Part shown: positions 1 through 10,531 of the stretch, piece after piece | Layout: each line of letters starts with the position of its first letter | Position numbering within the stretch: the stretch's first letter is position 1 | Origin: Rhizophagus sp. LPA8_4_AMF | Taxonomy: Eukaryota; Glomeromycota; Glomeromycetes; Glomerales; Glomeraceae | Length of the DNA stretch: 28,404 nucleotides | Assembly (NCBI GenBank): GCA_021464525.1 | Contig: JADRCO010000677.1 | Coordinates: 1-28,404, forward strand | Direction: 5' to 3' | Notes under the pieces: model-generated | Database searches by the model: none | The model's input: only the letters and a program-made list of their open reading frames with translations | Told to the model about the DNA's origin: nothing | Made by a program: the position numbers and the translations under genes

Positions 1-180
1 TGTTGATTTAATATCATTTTGATATCAATCAATATTGTTTTGATATTATTTTGATATAATTTCAATATCAATTTGATGTCATTTTGATATTGTTTGATTT
101 AATATTGAAATGACATCGAAATGATATTGAAATGATATTGAAATGATATTAAACCAGTATTAAAATGATATCGAAATACC
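1..180. repeat. Palindromic AT-rich minisatellite / foldback repeat
   Basis: The left half is made of units like ATTTTGATAT and the right half (from about 105) of the reverse complement, AATGATATTGA, repeated several times. The whole stretch can therefore fold into a long imperfect hairpin with its centre near 98-108. No open frame is present. It could be one end of a foldback transposon that continues outside the window. Confidence 0.6.
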
Positions 181-873
181 ATTGCTTATAAATTTCAAGT
201 TTCTGTAAAGTAGGTAATATTTTTTTAAATAAATTTGAGTGGTTCAAAAGGTAAATCAGGTGATAAAATCTGAGAATACGTGGCTTTAACTTTATCAGTT
301 CTATTACTTTTGCTTGGTTTGATGGTTTATTACATAAACATATCCTTTTTCAAATACTAAGTTCAGTGCTATAATAAAGACACCTTTTACACCTAAGATA
401 AGTTCTAATGAGGTATTGCTTCTGAATGTTAGACTTCATTATTATTTATTTAAAGAGATTGAAATAAACACATCTTTTTTTGTTAAAATTATTTGTAAAA
501 ATTTGATTGGTATATAGTTATCTTTCTAATAGTCTTAATTAGTAATCAGATTTTCACACATACAGGTTGTACTACACTATTTTAAAAATGGTAATAATAA
601 ATCAAATAAATTGATTTTAAAATAAGAAAAAAGACTTTTAATTAGCTATTTTAAAAAATTTAAGCAATTATATGATTTTAACTAATGATCTTATTTATTA
701 AAAATATTGTTTAATATTTTTAAAAAAAGAGAATTTTGTTGAATATACAGTATTTATTATTTGAAATGGTTTAATTTAAAATAAAATTGGAATTATATTT
801 AATTAAGCTTTAAAATTAAATAATATATAGAATTATAATAATATTTTGATAATAATTTACTAGTTAAAATATA
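181..873. other. Gene-free AT-rich spacer
   Basis: I see only low-complexity AT-rich sequence with frequent stops in all frames and no recognisable gene or repeat boundary. Confidence 0.5.
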
Positions 874-1749
874 CAGTGCTGGCAAAAAGTAATCAGAATT
901 GCAAAAAATGTAATAATTAAGAATTTAATGATTAAAATTGCTTCAAATTTTGTAGATTTGTTACCTATTATATATAAAGTATCAGACTTTTATCTTATTT
1001 CTTTATCTTGCAATTGATTTTTTAATTCAAAAAAAAATTTTGTAAAATATTTAACCTATAAAAAATCTGTAAATTCTGATACAGTATTCAAATTACATTT
1101 TATTAAAGGGTTAAATGATTATAAATTAAAGTTTACATCATGCTAATTTTATTAAAAAAAATTTGACACTTTTTTATTTGTTGGTTGTTGAGAAAATTGA
1201 GATCAAAGTTTCATTACTTTATTGATCGCAACCCGACTCTAATCCTTAATTTTAGTAAAAAGTACTAAAATTCAAAATTAAATTTAAATTATAATAATTA
1301 TAAAGGATTGTAATAAAATCTTATTAATGTTAGTTTAATAATATTCAAAATATTTGATAAAATATCAATTAAAACAAGTGCAATATATCCAATCTTAATG
1401 ATTTTTGAGTTAACTTTAATGTTAATTTATAGAAAAACTAACTAATTAAATAACAACCAAATTTTTTAAAAAATCAATTAAAGATATATTTTTATGTTTA
1501 TAATTTTTTATTTCTAATTATATATGTTGATTGTTAATAACTAAGGGTAATATTAAATCTTTATTAAATTTATATCTTGCTTAAATTTTTAATTTTTTTT
1601 TTTTGGAAAAAAAAATCAATTATGAAACAAGGAAATAAGATAAAAAGCTGAAGTTTTATACACTTAATATTACCCTATTTGGCAATAAATCTATCATTGG
1701 TTTCTTTTATTGTATTTTTTGCAATTCTGATTACTTTTTGCCAGCATTA
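874..1749. mobile_element. Non-autonomous Tc1/mariner-like element with ~35 bp TIRs
   Basis: The left end reads CAGTGCTGGCAAAAAGTAAT and continues CAGAATTGCAAAAAAT. The same sequence is present in reverse complement ending at about 1749 (ATTTTTTGCAATTCTG then ATTACTTTTTGCCAGCATTA). TA dinucleotides flank both ends, as expected for Tc1/mariner insertions. The roughly 880 bp interior is AT-rich with no transposase frame, so it would depend on an element elsewhere. The outermost bases differ slightly between ends (CAGTGCTGG versus TAATGCTGG), so the exact right border is uncertain by 1-3 bases. Confidence 0.8.
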
Positions 1750-2834
1750 TACATGTTGTCAAACTATAATTATGCCATCCCAAATTAATTTTGGCAGCAT
1801 GCATAAGTCAAAATATAAAAAATTCCAAATATCTTTTATTTATATTAAATAAAATATAACTCCATATTGCATCTCAGTAAATATTAAAGTTAGAAAAATA
1901 AAATTATTACCATGAGATTCTTCTTACTAAGATGAACTCAATTGTATAAATTTTATTGAATTTGGATTATTCATTAGCTGAGAAACAGAGGGTATATAGT
2001 TTAAATTTTTGAAAATTTTATATAATCAAATAAATCAATAAGTAAATTCCATGTGAAATCTACTGTGTATATAGAATATTCAGGATCCTATTATATGTGA
2101 TAACTTTTTATTCATTTAAAAATTTTTAAATAATTTCATTTTGTTTATATCTTTGTTAAATCAAATATTACAAAATTAATTTTAAGCAAAATTCAAAAAT
2201 GTTGCATAATATTATATCATATTATCTGTTATTTAAATAAAGAATTAGATTAAACTTATTTAGTTGATAATGTCAGTATGATGATGTAATTTTAATTATA
2301 AATTGAAAAAGACTGGAAATTATGCTGTAATTTCAAAAAAATAAAACTGTTAAAAAAATCTAGACAAATCACTTAGCTTTTACTATATTTATACTTTTTT
2401 TAGTTAAGCTTTTTCATTTATTTTATTTATTTTTTTTCATTTTATTTTCTAAAAAAAGGTTTGAAGTAAATAATCTGTTCCTACGTTATATGAAAGTTTA
2501 AATATTTAAGTATTTAATACAGATTAGTTTAGGTTTTGTATAACAGAATCCCTGCAGATCACAACAGAGTAGTGCGAGTGTGCGACGCGGGAGACAATTT
2601 GTCAAATTTGTCATATCCCTCCTTTAATTACACGCGAAAATATTGACTTTCGTTAATTGATATATAAATAATAAATAAAATATATTTTTGATTATGAGGA
2701 AGATTATGTAATATCCATTAATAACTAATGATCGCACCGTGCAGTTGATACACGAATCACGAATTAATATATATATATATATATTTTACAAAAAAACATT
2801 CTTATTTATTAAACAAACAAGAACCACATAAACT
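1750..2834. other. Gene-free AT-rich spacer with downstream flank of the 7TM gene
   Basis: No coding frame is supported. A small less AT-rich patch around 2560-2620 (GTGCGACGCGGGAG) stands out but has no gene. An (AT)n run lies at about 2769-2783. AATAAA on the minus strand at 2805-2810 is a plausible polyadenylation signal for the seven-helix gene that ends at 2835. Confidence 0.4.
2805..2810 (-). terminator. Putative polyadenylation signal AATAAA of the 7TM gene
   Basis: AATAAA on the minus strand lies about 25 nt beyond the TAA stop of the seven-helix gene. It is the usual hexamer, but AT-rich DNA gives many chance matches. Confidence 0.35.
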
Positions 2835-4249
2835 TTATACTTCATTTGTATTACATGAATTTAAATGATCATGAGAATTACTATGATTAATATTACCAAC
2901 ACCTTCAATTTCATTACTATCTGAATCATTTAGTGAGAAAGTAGTAACAAAACTTAAAATTTCTGTATTACCCATATATTTTGGACATAATTCACTATAA
3001 AAATCGAAAAACGAATATGTTTATTAGCACTAGTTACACGAAATATTTTTTTAAAAAGAATGTATAAATTTACTTACCCATGAATAATAGCCAGAATAGA
3101 AGCCATCATCGTAAAAGAATAACCAATATGTGTCGTAAAACTTAGTATCATGGTAAATAAAGATGACGGCGATGATTTTAACGCATAAGATGATTTTGAA
3201 TAGGCTAATATTGTAACAGCCCATGCGATACAAATGATAGAAGACCAAGTAACAATCGCCGTTAAAGCAAAATTAATAATCTTTAGCTGTAAATGTACAA
3301 AAAAATTTTAATTTTTAAATAAAAAAAATTACTTTGAAGAGGAACTTTAGTGATTGAAATACCTTTTTTAAATGAGTTTTATGAGTTTGTTGTTTTTCTT
3401 CTCCACCACTCACCAATCTAACACTCTCAGTGGTCAAAACAACCAAAAATCTTCCATATTTAACCAAACCCAATACACAAATAACATTCGCAATGCTTAA
3501 ACTAATAAGTAGGATTCCTTGTGATAGTTTATATAAAACTATATCTTCCTTTTGTACTGAATATCCCTTAATACATGAAAAGACCGTAACTATCACTCCA
3601 ATGTACATAATATAACCCCAATATAAAATCAGGACTGTTTTATGACCTGGAATAAATGGTTCCGCTCTACTATGATGAATTTCCGTTGGGCGATGGAAAG
3701 CTAGTTTTGGTATCGCTTTAAAACTAAATAAGAGGAAATGGAAGAAATATTTAACGTGGCGTAATAAAAAAATTACGACATAATCAACATATATACTTAC
3801 GTTCCCACAATATAAGTTACGATAGCAAATTGACCACAAGTCCAACCTGCATAATTTATAAAACTTTCAAGCACGATGTTAAAAGGGAACAAGTCAATGG
3901 CCACAATAGCCAAATCCAGAGCCCTAACTAAAAAGAATTAGAATTTCGAATGACTGTTAATTTCAACAAAATTAAAGAGAAATCATTTATTGCACCTAAG
4001 ACACTTACATAACGAATGTATGGTAACCCAAAAAAGGAATCCAGTTATGGGCTCGAAAAGACGATCGCCCCATAAAGGGGATTTGTCGTGAAAATATTTA
4101 TATAATAACACGGAGAGGGCAAATAAACTAACAATAATACAAATTATTATTGTTGTATAATAAACCCATAATTGAGAACCACTCACTCGACATATTAGTT
4201 TCGTGAATGATAAACTTCCATTACAATCGGATAAAGTAGGAGAAGGCAT
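2835..4249 (-). CDS. Seven-transmembrane protein, five exons (375 aa)
   Basis: I assembled five exons on the minus strand: 4249-4009, 3927-3801, 3723-3333, 3286-3078 and 2994-2835. Introns are 81, 77, 46 and 83 nt. Donors are GTAAGT (three) and GTAATT; acceptors are TTTTTAG, TTATTTAG, TTTACAG and TTTATAG. Phases agree across all junctions and give 375 residues ending in TAA. Hydrophobic segments lie near residues 28-50, 66-90, 108-124, 150-174, 187-212, 257-282 and 295-322, giving seven helices. A possible N-glycosylation site (NGS, residue 10) precedes helix 1. A basic/glutamine-rich loop (about 214-253) separates helices 5 and 6. The C-terminal tail is rich in N, S and H. This layout resembles a G-protein-coupled receptor or a TOM1-like 7TM protein, but I cannot assign a family. 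The third junction could instead use an earlier GTATTT donor in the same phase. Confidence 0.85.
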
Positions 4250-5679
4250 TTTTTACATTATTATCAAAGATTAGGAACGATACTTTTAATCTTTTTTATC
4301 GTACCAAAATATAGAGAAATAAGGAAAATAAGGGGGAATATAAAGAAATATGGAGGAAGTCACAAAAAATCAATAATTCGTTTTATAAGAGAAGAAGAAG
4401 GGAGGAGAAGAAGGGGTATCGACTTATCGTTAATTAATTAATTAATTAATTATTTTTTTTTTTTTAATAAAATCTATAATAATTAAAGACGAATCTTTTT
4501 AATCTTTTTCGTGTCGTTTATCTCGTTTTATAAAATATTTTCGTCTTTTTTTTATTTTTTATTTTTTAATTATTTTTTTTCTTTTTTTTTTTTTTAAAAA
4601 AAAATTGGAAAAAATAAAAAAAAAAAAAAAAAACTTACCACTTATTATTAAAAAAATAATTCAAATTGTTTAAATAATAAATAGATTAAATAAACTTGTA
4701 GTACGTTTAACAATTTGATCTTTAAATGCATATTCGATACCAATCTATTACCTGTAAAACATTGCCATTTTTCTATTTTATGAAAATCCTAAATTTAGTA
4801 CCTATTTTCATACTTTCGGTAAATCCGTTCAAATTAAAAAGAATTTTGAAAGATAAATAAAAGATAAATAACTGTCGACTTACGGAGTTATGGGAATTGG
4901 ATTATTGTTTAGTTACACTTTAAAAAACGCCAAAAATATAGATTCAATTGTGATAATATTGCTGACCGGGGGGAGCTTTCCTTTATGTTTTTAATCGTAA
5001 ATAATGTTATTAATCGTTATACCAGCACCAATTACCAAACTTTAGATTAGTAAATAAAATTTTACTGGAAAGTTTCTTATTTTTCCTGCAAAAAATGTAC
5101 AGTTACGCGATTAATTTAATTATCTTGAATTACTTTTATAGACTTGTGCAAAATAAAATATTTATTAAATCTTTTTTGAATTTTTAAATTTTTTTTTATG
5201 TAATAAATGTAAATTTTTCCGCATTGCATATAAAAGTATTTGTATCAGATGTTATTGGGCAGAAAAAAAAAAAACTTTATTATTTTTGGTAATATAATAA
5301 AGAGTTTCAAAAACACATTGTGACACGTATTTAGAATATCTATACACTTTATATTTATTATAGAATTGAAAAAAAGGAAATATTCATATTTTATATAGTT
5401 TATAACAAAATGAATCAAGATAAAAAAAAAGATAAATAAATAAGTAAAAAAAAAGTTTATATAATAAAGTTAAATAAGTATAATAAGTATAATAAAGTTA
5501 AAAATAAGTATAATAAAGTTAAATAATGTTAAATGACGTTAAATGATGTAAAATAACATTAAATAACGTTATAACGTTAAATACGTTAATCTCTCCCTCA
5601 TATTGAACTAAATAAAAAAAATTATTTTTTAATAAAAAATCAAAATTTAACCAAAATAATATTAATATAAATTCTTACC
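4250..5679. other. Intergenic spacer with homopolymer tracts and a GTTAAAT minisatellite
   Basis: The stretch upstream of the 7TM gene contains (TTAA)n at about 4429-4452 and long T and A runs at 4450-4640. Nothing here reads as a gene. It should include the 7TM promoter and the 3' flank of the smaller zinc-finger gene. Confidence 0.45.
5461..5592. repeat. Degenerate tandem repeat, AATAAGT/GTTAAAT units
   Basis: Repeated ATAAAGTTAAATAAGTAT units grade into AACGTTAAAT-type units towards the right side. The array is short, imperfect and non-coding. Confidence 0.5.
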
Positions 5680-6747
5680 TTATTTTTTTTGGTGCACACT
5701 CGTGTAATGTTCTTCTAACGATTTTTGTAACCAAAATTTCTTACCACATTCTCTACAAAAAATAGTTTTATCATGTTTAATCAAAATATGAAATTCTAAA
5801 GTAGATTTCTCAAAGAAAATTTGTGAACAAAAACGACATAAAACTCTATAACCATGTATCTTTGCATGTTTATTAAACGATTTATTATCTTCGTATTCAT
5901 TTTCACATAATTTACATTTCAATTTGGTTATTATAGAAGGATCTGGTTTTGTTGTAGAAACTTCGATCATACGCGAAGGAACTTCGGTGAGTTCGGTCGT
6001 AGGAACTTCAGTTGTAACTTCGGTTGTAGGAACTTCCGTTCTGATTGTATCGGTAATTTCCTCCACTTTTTCATCTTTTTCTTCCGTCTTCTCTTTTTCA
6101 TCTTTTTCTTCTTCTTCACTTTTCTCTTCCTTTTCCACTTTTTCTTCAATTATTTCCTCAGTTTTTTCCTCTTTTTCCTCTTCATTTTCTTTAGATTTTC
6201 CTTCCTTCTTAATAAAAAATTTGATTTCTTCTTTTACAATATCATGAATAAAAAATTCTTCTTTTAATTTTAATGATGAATGATTAATTTTTTTTATTAT
6301 TTCAAAACTATTATCAACTCTAAGTGTATCAGTTTTAATATCATAATGAACATTTCTAACATGTAAATTTAAATCTTTTTGTTGCCAAAAATTTTTATGA
6401 CAAAATGGACATCCATATTCTTTTTCATGTTTTTGTTCTATATGATCCATTTTTGATTTTTTATCTTTTAATACTAAAGAACAAATTTTACATAAATGTA
6501 CTAAATTATGTTTACTTTTCGCATGTTTATTAAATTCTGATATATCTGAACATATAGTTTTACATAATTTACATTTTAAACTTGTAGGTTTTTCTTCTTC
6601 TTTTAATATAAATTTTGTTGTTATATTATATGATTCTGGAATTTCTATTTCATGAATAAAATATGGTTTAAATTCTTCTTCATTTTCTTCTGATTTTAAT
6701 AAACTTGTTGAACGAACTTTTCCTTGGGGAAAGATTTTTTTATTCAT
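5680..6747 (-). CDS. C2H2 zinc-finger protein, two triple-finger modules (355 aa)
   Basis: A single uninterrupted frame starts at an ATG at 6747 and ends in TAA. Residues 59-134 hold three C2H2 fingers (CKLC, CKIC and CPFC starts; spacing C-x2-C-x12-H-x4-H in most). Residues 278-352 hold three more (CKLC, CRFC, CREC). The first finger of the second module has H-x3-H instead of x4. Each module is preceded by an F-I-H-[ED] motif (about residues 30-33 and 166-169), shared with the larger neighbour at 7319-10531. Between the modules is an E/K-rich segment (about 183-230) followed by repeats of T-E-V-P-T. Likely a nuclear nucleic-acid-binding protein; no target can be inferred. The stop codon sits in an A-rich run directly before a strong GTAAGA donor, so the annotated C-terminus deserves checking. 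Confidence 0.85.
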   Translation of the reverse strand: MNKKIFPQGKVRSTSLLKSEENEEEFKPYFIHEIEIPESYNITTKFILKEEEKPTSLKCKLCKTICSDISEFNKHAKSKHNLVHLCKICSLVLKDKKSKMDHIEQKHEKEYGCPFCHKNFWQQKDLNLHVRNVHYDIKTDTLRVDNSFEIIKKINHSSLKLKEEFFIHDIVKEEIKFFIKKEGKSKENEEEKEEKTEEIIEEKVEKEEKSEEEEKDEKEKTEEKDEKVEEITDTIRTEVPTTEVTTEVPTTELTEVPSRMIEVSTTKPDPSIITKLKCKLCENEYEDNKSFNKHAKIHGYRVLCRFCSQIFFEKSTLEFHILIKHDKTIFCRECGKKFWLQKSLEEHYTSVHQKK

Positions 6748-6917
6748 TTTTTTTTTTATATTTCTTATATTTCTTGAAATAAGAAAAAAAAATGAAAATG
6801 AAAGAAAGAAAAAGAAAAAAAGAACTTTTAATGTACAATATATACTCTTAAAGAAAATTTCAGTAGTGTATCGTTTTACAACATTAATTTTCTACAAATC
6901 GTCAACAAAAGCATTAA

Positions 6918-7315
6918 CACTTATGGAATAATCCGTTATTGATAATAAATGATGCGAAGACAAAAGCCATTAATACTTTAGGTTTCCCCCAGTATTACAA
7001 TGCTATCCAAATCAGTAAGGACCCTGACTGGAATCCCAAACAAATAATGCGTTATGAAATACTTGTATTCATGTATTGTTTCACAAATGTTACGGTTCGC
7101 CAAAAAGAATTTATTAATATATATAATATTTAGTAAAAAAAAAATGTCCAAAAAAAGTAATAATTTCTTTTGCTATTATACTACTTGCTGAAATATTAAA
7201 ATGTAACACGTTATCAGCAAATGAATGCGCCTTAATGGCGATCAATTACATGGGCAATATTAGTATTATATCTACGAAATTGACATTCTATCATCCTCCT
7301 TTTTCGATAAAATAA
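6918..7315 (+). pseudogene. Unrecognised gene fragment (two abutting open frames, no ATG)
   Basis: An open stretch at about 6918-7133 encodes residues such as NTLGFPQYYNAIQ and DPDWNPKQIMRYE, whose W, P, G, Q and C content is unlike random AT-rich translation. It lacks an ATG in frame. A second open stretch (about 7130-7315, another frame) includes LSANECALMAINYMGN and ends just before the end of the large zinc-finger gene on the other strand. A TATTTAG at the junction could be an old splice acceptor, and GTAAGG at about 7014 an old donor. I do not recognise the family; it may be a gene remnant or chance. Confidence 0.3.
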
Positions 7316-7318
7316 TCT

Positions 7319-10300
7319 TCAAAAAATTAATTCATTATCATCTATCTTAAACTTTTTAAACGAAACTTCAGGTTCGTCTTCTTTTATGCTATCATACTTT
7401 CTATATTTTCCTTTTTCATCATATGAAACACTATTAATTTCCAAGTCTTTCGATCTCAAACGTGCGGCAATAGGTTCATACGAAGTCTCTTCTTGACGTG
7501 AATTAATTTTATTATCATTTTGATGATGTTTTTTATCTCTACAATGATTCATTAAACTCGCTTCACTAGCAAATTGTCTCCCACAAACTTGACATTCAGA
7601 AACATGATCTCGTCTCTCATGTGCCTTTCCAAGTTCTTTATTAATAAATATTTGAGAACAATAAGAACATAAAGATTTACAATTATGGTTCTTTTTAGCG
7701 TGCGCATTAAATTTCGAATGATTTTTATACGTTATTTTGCAAATTCGGCATTTCAATCGGTAGGGAGGTATTTTGTTTGATGGAGTATTGTAAGGTATAA
7801 CTTCATGAATGAAAGACTTATCTTGTACAGTGATGGTTTGTGATGCTGATGATGTTTGTGATGGAATAGATGTTTGTGGTACAGTTGTATGAAAGTGTAC
7901 TCTTGTCGTTCTATCATTGTAAATAGATCTCTCTTTTGCACCATAATCGTCAAAAAATGAATCTCCGTCCTCATCCATTTCATCCTCAAGTGCCATATCC
8001 ATTTTTTCATCATTATTAGAGGACCCAGGAAGTTGTGGAAGTTGTGGAAGTTGTGGAAGCTGTGGAAGCTGTGGAAGCTGTGGAAGTTGTGGAAATGATG
8101 AGTAGGCAGTTTCTGTTTGATCTGAATTAATATTCATCTGACCATGCTTGGCCTTAAAATGACTCATTAAACCATTTTCACTACGTAAATTTTTTCCACA
8201 AACTTGACAAGTAACAACATGTTCCCGTCTTTCATGTTCCCTTATAAACCTTTTTTGAGAAAATATTTGAGAACAATAAGAACATAAAAAATCATAATTG
8301 TGTGACGTCTTGGCATGTGTATTAAATTGTAAATGAGTACCAAATATCTTCTCACAAATTTTGCATTTCAATTTATAAGAAGGTTTTTGGTTCGGAATTT
8401 CGTAAGGTATAGTTTCATGAATGAAGGCAGTGACAACATGCGATGCCGATGAAGTTTGTGATGGAATAGATGTTTGTGGTAAAGTTTCGCGATAATGTTC
8501 TTTTAGCGATCCCTCTTTGATATCATAAAATGAATCTCTATCCTCATCAATTTTATCCATTTCAATATCTTCATCTTTAGGTGAGATATTTTTCCTTTTA
8601 CTCGATCTCAAACGCGCGGCAATCGGTTCATAAACTTCATATGAATCATGTCTGGTTTCAAGATGTTTCCTTAAACCATTTTCACTACGTAAATTCTTTT
8701 CACAAACTTGACAAGTATAAACATGTACCAGTCTCACATGTTCCCTTTTAAACCTTTTTTGAGAAAATGTTTGAGAACAAAAAGCACACAAAAACTCACA
8801 ATTATGTAATGCTTTAGCATGTCGATTGAATAATGAATGATTTTTAAATATTTTTTCACAAATTTTGCATTTCAATTGATAAGGAAATTTTTTGTTTGAT
8901 GGTGATTCATAAGGTATAATTTCATGAATAAAGGTTTCTTCTTGTAATTCTGATGGCGGTGGTGATGGAACAGATGTAGTTTTTGGTATAGGTGTAGGTA
9001 TTTCACCACGATGCTTGGCATGAAGATGTTCTATTAATTCAACTTTATCATAAAACTTTCTTATACATAAGGTACAAGAAAAAATCTTTTTATGATATTT
9101 TCTCATATGTTTTCCACGAATACTTCCAGATGAAAATACTAGGCAACAAACCGAACATACCCATTCATAGTTATGTTCTGATCTAGCATGATATCTAAAC
9201 ATTGTAAGACATTTGAATGTTTTCTCACATTCTTTACATTTTAATATTGTACCAGAATCATCTTGAAGTGTTTCATGCAAGAAAAATCCATCATCCGCGT
9301 TTGTAATAGTTGTATTGATATTTTCTTCATGATTAACTTCCCGTAGCTCATCATCTAAATTTAATTTCTGTAATCCATTGATAACTTCCGAGTCTTCTTG
9401 AGGATTTGAATGAAATTCTAGAATATGTTTTTCTAAACTTTCATCCACATTAAACTTTTTTACACAGTAAATACAATATGTCGAATGATATTTACTAATA
9501 TGTCTTCCACATAATTTTCTATCTTGAAATACTTCAGAACAACTAAAGCAAAGATACTTTATTTCATGTTCTGTTTTTGCATGTTTATTAAATTCTTTAT
9601 TCGATAAAAAGATATCTTCACATAATTTACATTTCAACATTACGTCATCATCGTATACGTACTCATGGATAAGTACTGCATTGTCATCATGGTTTTTCTT
9701 AATAATCCTTTTACGCTCAACTTTTTCATTACTGTCGATAATGATTGATGGTTGATTTTCAAATAATCCAGAACAAAAAGAAGCTGATCCTGGAATTGTT
9801 GTTATGGTATTAGCAGTGGTAGTATTAGCATATGTCATATCATCAATCGAATAAGGAGCAGTCGTCAAATCTACAATAGTAGCAGCAGTCATAGCGGTAG
9901 TTATATCATCAATAGTCGTATTAGTCGGATCAGTAATAGTCATATCAGTATTGGTCATATCAGTATTGGTCATATCAGTATTGGTCACATCAGTATAGGT
10001 CATATCAGTAATGGTCGTATCAGTAACGTTCATATCAGTATAAATAGCACTCATATCAGAATCAACAAGTGTACCGTAAAGATTTAAATCAGATCTAATT
10101 GAAGCGGAAGGAATATCCATTCCAGAATGGTTACCTTTAATATGATCTTTTAATCCACTATAATCCCAAAATTTTTTTGTACAATATTCACAAGTAAATA
10201 ATTTACCGTGAATCTCTCTCATATGAATTTTTTGTTGTTTTTTACTATAATAAATTTTATAACAAACTCTACATAAATTTTTAAAATTATGTATCGTTTT

Positions 10301-10531
10301 AACATGAATATTAAATAAAGGTAAGTTGTCAAAGAAACTTTCACACAATTTACATTTAATAACTACTTTTCCTATTGACGTTAAGAATATTAAGTGTAAA
10401 TAGTCTGGATCGTCTTCGTTACCAGTAAGTTGAGTTTGAGTAAATGAAGATAAGTGAGAAAGTGTATGAGACGAAGGTATAGCGGGTAAAGATATAGGGG
10501 AAAATGGACGTGAATTTGTATTTTTAAGCAT
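7319..10531 (-). CDS. Large C2H2 zinc-finger protein, six triple-finger modules (18 fingers, 1070 aa)
   Basis: One long frame starts at an ATG at 10531. Six blocks of three C2H2 fingers lie near residues 60-135, 301-374, 432-507, 555-628, 723-796 and 927-1005. In each block finger 1 starts CK[LIE]C or CRIC and ends [HN]-x-H-[AV]-[KR]-x2-H; finger 2 is LC-x2-C; finger 3 is C-x2-C ending H. Modules 4-6 are preceded by F-I-H-E-x-I-P-Y, and modules 2-3 by IHE/LHE. Linkers of modules 4, 5 and 6 are also duplicated (PQTSIPSQTSSAS twice, YEPIAARLRS twice), so the C-terminal half grew by recent internal duplication. Linker 1 has T-N-T-D-M repeats (about 165-205) and linker 5 seven PQL repeats. The gene is tandem with, and related to, the two-module gene at 5680-6747. 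Probably a nuclear regulatory or nucleic-acid-binding protein; function unknown. Confidence 0.88.
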   Translation of the reverse strand: MLKNTNSRPFSPISLPAIPSSHTLSHLSSFTQTQLTGNEDDPDYLHLIFLTSIGKVVIKCKLCESFFDNLPLFNIHVKTIHNFKNLCRVCYKIYYSKKQQKIHMREIHGKLFTCEYCTKKFWDYSGLKDHIKGNHSGMDIPSASIRSDLNLYGTLVDSDMSAIYTDMNVTDTTITDMTYTDVTNTDMTNTDMTNTDMTITDPTNTTIDDITTAMTAATIVDLTTAPYSIDDMTYANTTTANTITTIPGSASFCSGLFENQPSIIIDSNEKVERKRIIKKNHDDNAVLIHEYVYDDDVMLKCKLCEDIFLSNKEFNKHAKTEHEIKYLCFSCSEVFQDRKLCGRHISKYHSTYCIYCVKKFNVDESLEKHILEFHSNPQEDSEVINGLQKLNLDDELREVNHEENINTTITNADDGFFLHETLQDDSGTILKCKECEKTFKCLTMFRYHARSEHNYEWVCSVCCLVFSSGSIRGKHMRKYHKKIFSCTLCIRKFYDKVELIEHLHAKHRGEIPTPIPKTTSVPSPPPSELQEETFIHEIIPYESPSNKKFPYQLKCKICEKIFKNHSLFNRHAKALHNCEFLCAFCSQTFSQKRFKREHVRLVHVYTCQVCEKNLRSENGLRKHLETRHDSYEVYEPIAARLRSSKRKNISPKDEDIEMDKIDEDRDSFYDIKEGSLKEHYRETLPQTSIPSQTSSASHVVTAFIHETIPYEIPNQKPSYKLKCKICEKIFGTHLQFNTHAKTSHNYDFLCSYCSQIFSQKRFIREHERREHVVTCQVCGKNLRSENGLMSHFKAKHGQMNINSDQTETAYSSFPQLPQLPQLPQLPQLPQLPQLPGSSNNDEKMDMALEDEMDEDGDSFFDDYGAKERSIYNDRTTRVHFHTTVPQTSIPSQTSSASQTITVQDKSFIHEVIPYNTPSNKIPPYRLKCRICKITYKNHSKFNAHAKKNHNCKSLCSYCSQIFINKELGKAHERRDHVSECQVCGRQFASEASLMNHCRDKKHHQNDNKINSRQEETSYEPIAARLRSKDLEINSVSYDEKGKYRKYDSIKEDEPEVSFKKFKIDDNELIF
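8032..8093 (-). repeat. In-frame 9-nt repeat encoding seven PQL units
   Basis: Seven copies of CCACA[AG]CTT lie in tandem inside the linker between finger modules 5 and 6. The copies differ only by A/G at one wobble base, which indicates recent slippage expansion. Copy number is likely to vary between strains. Confidence 0.8.
9895..10060 (-). repeat. In-frame repeat encoding T-[NI]-T-D-M units
   Basis: Repeated GATATGACCAATACT-type units code for a threonine/aspartate/methionine-rich linker after finger module 1. The repeat keeps the reading frame open and is probably a flexible linker. Confidence 0.65.

Noticed and set aside
3430-3615. 61-residue plus-strand frame inside the 7TM gene
   Set aside because: It is antisense of exon 3, whose frame is supported by phase-matched splice sites on both sides.
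5924-6247. Serine/phenylalanine-rich frame opposite the smaller zinc-finger gene
   Set aside because: It is the antisense of the E/K-rich and TEVPT-rich coding region; low complexity on one strand creates it.
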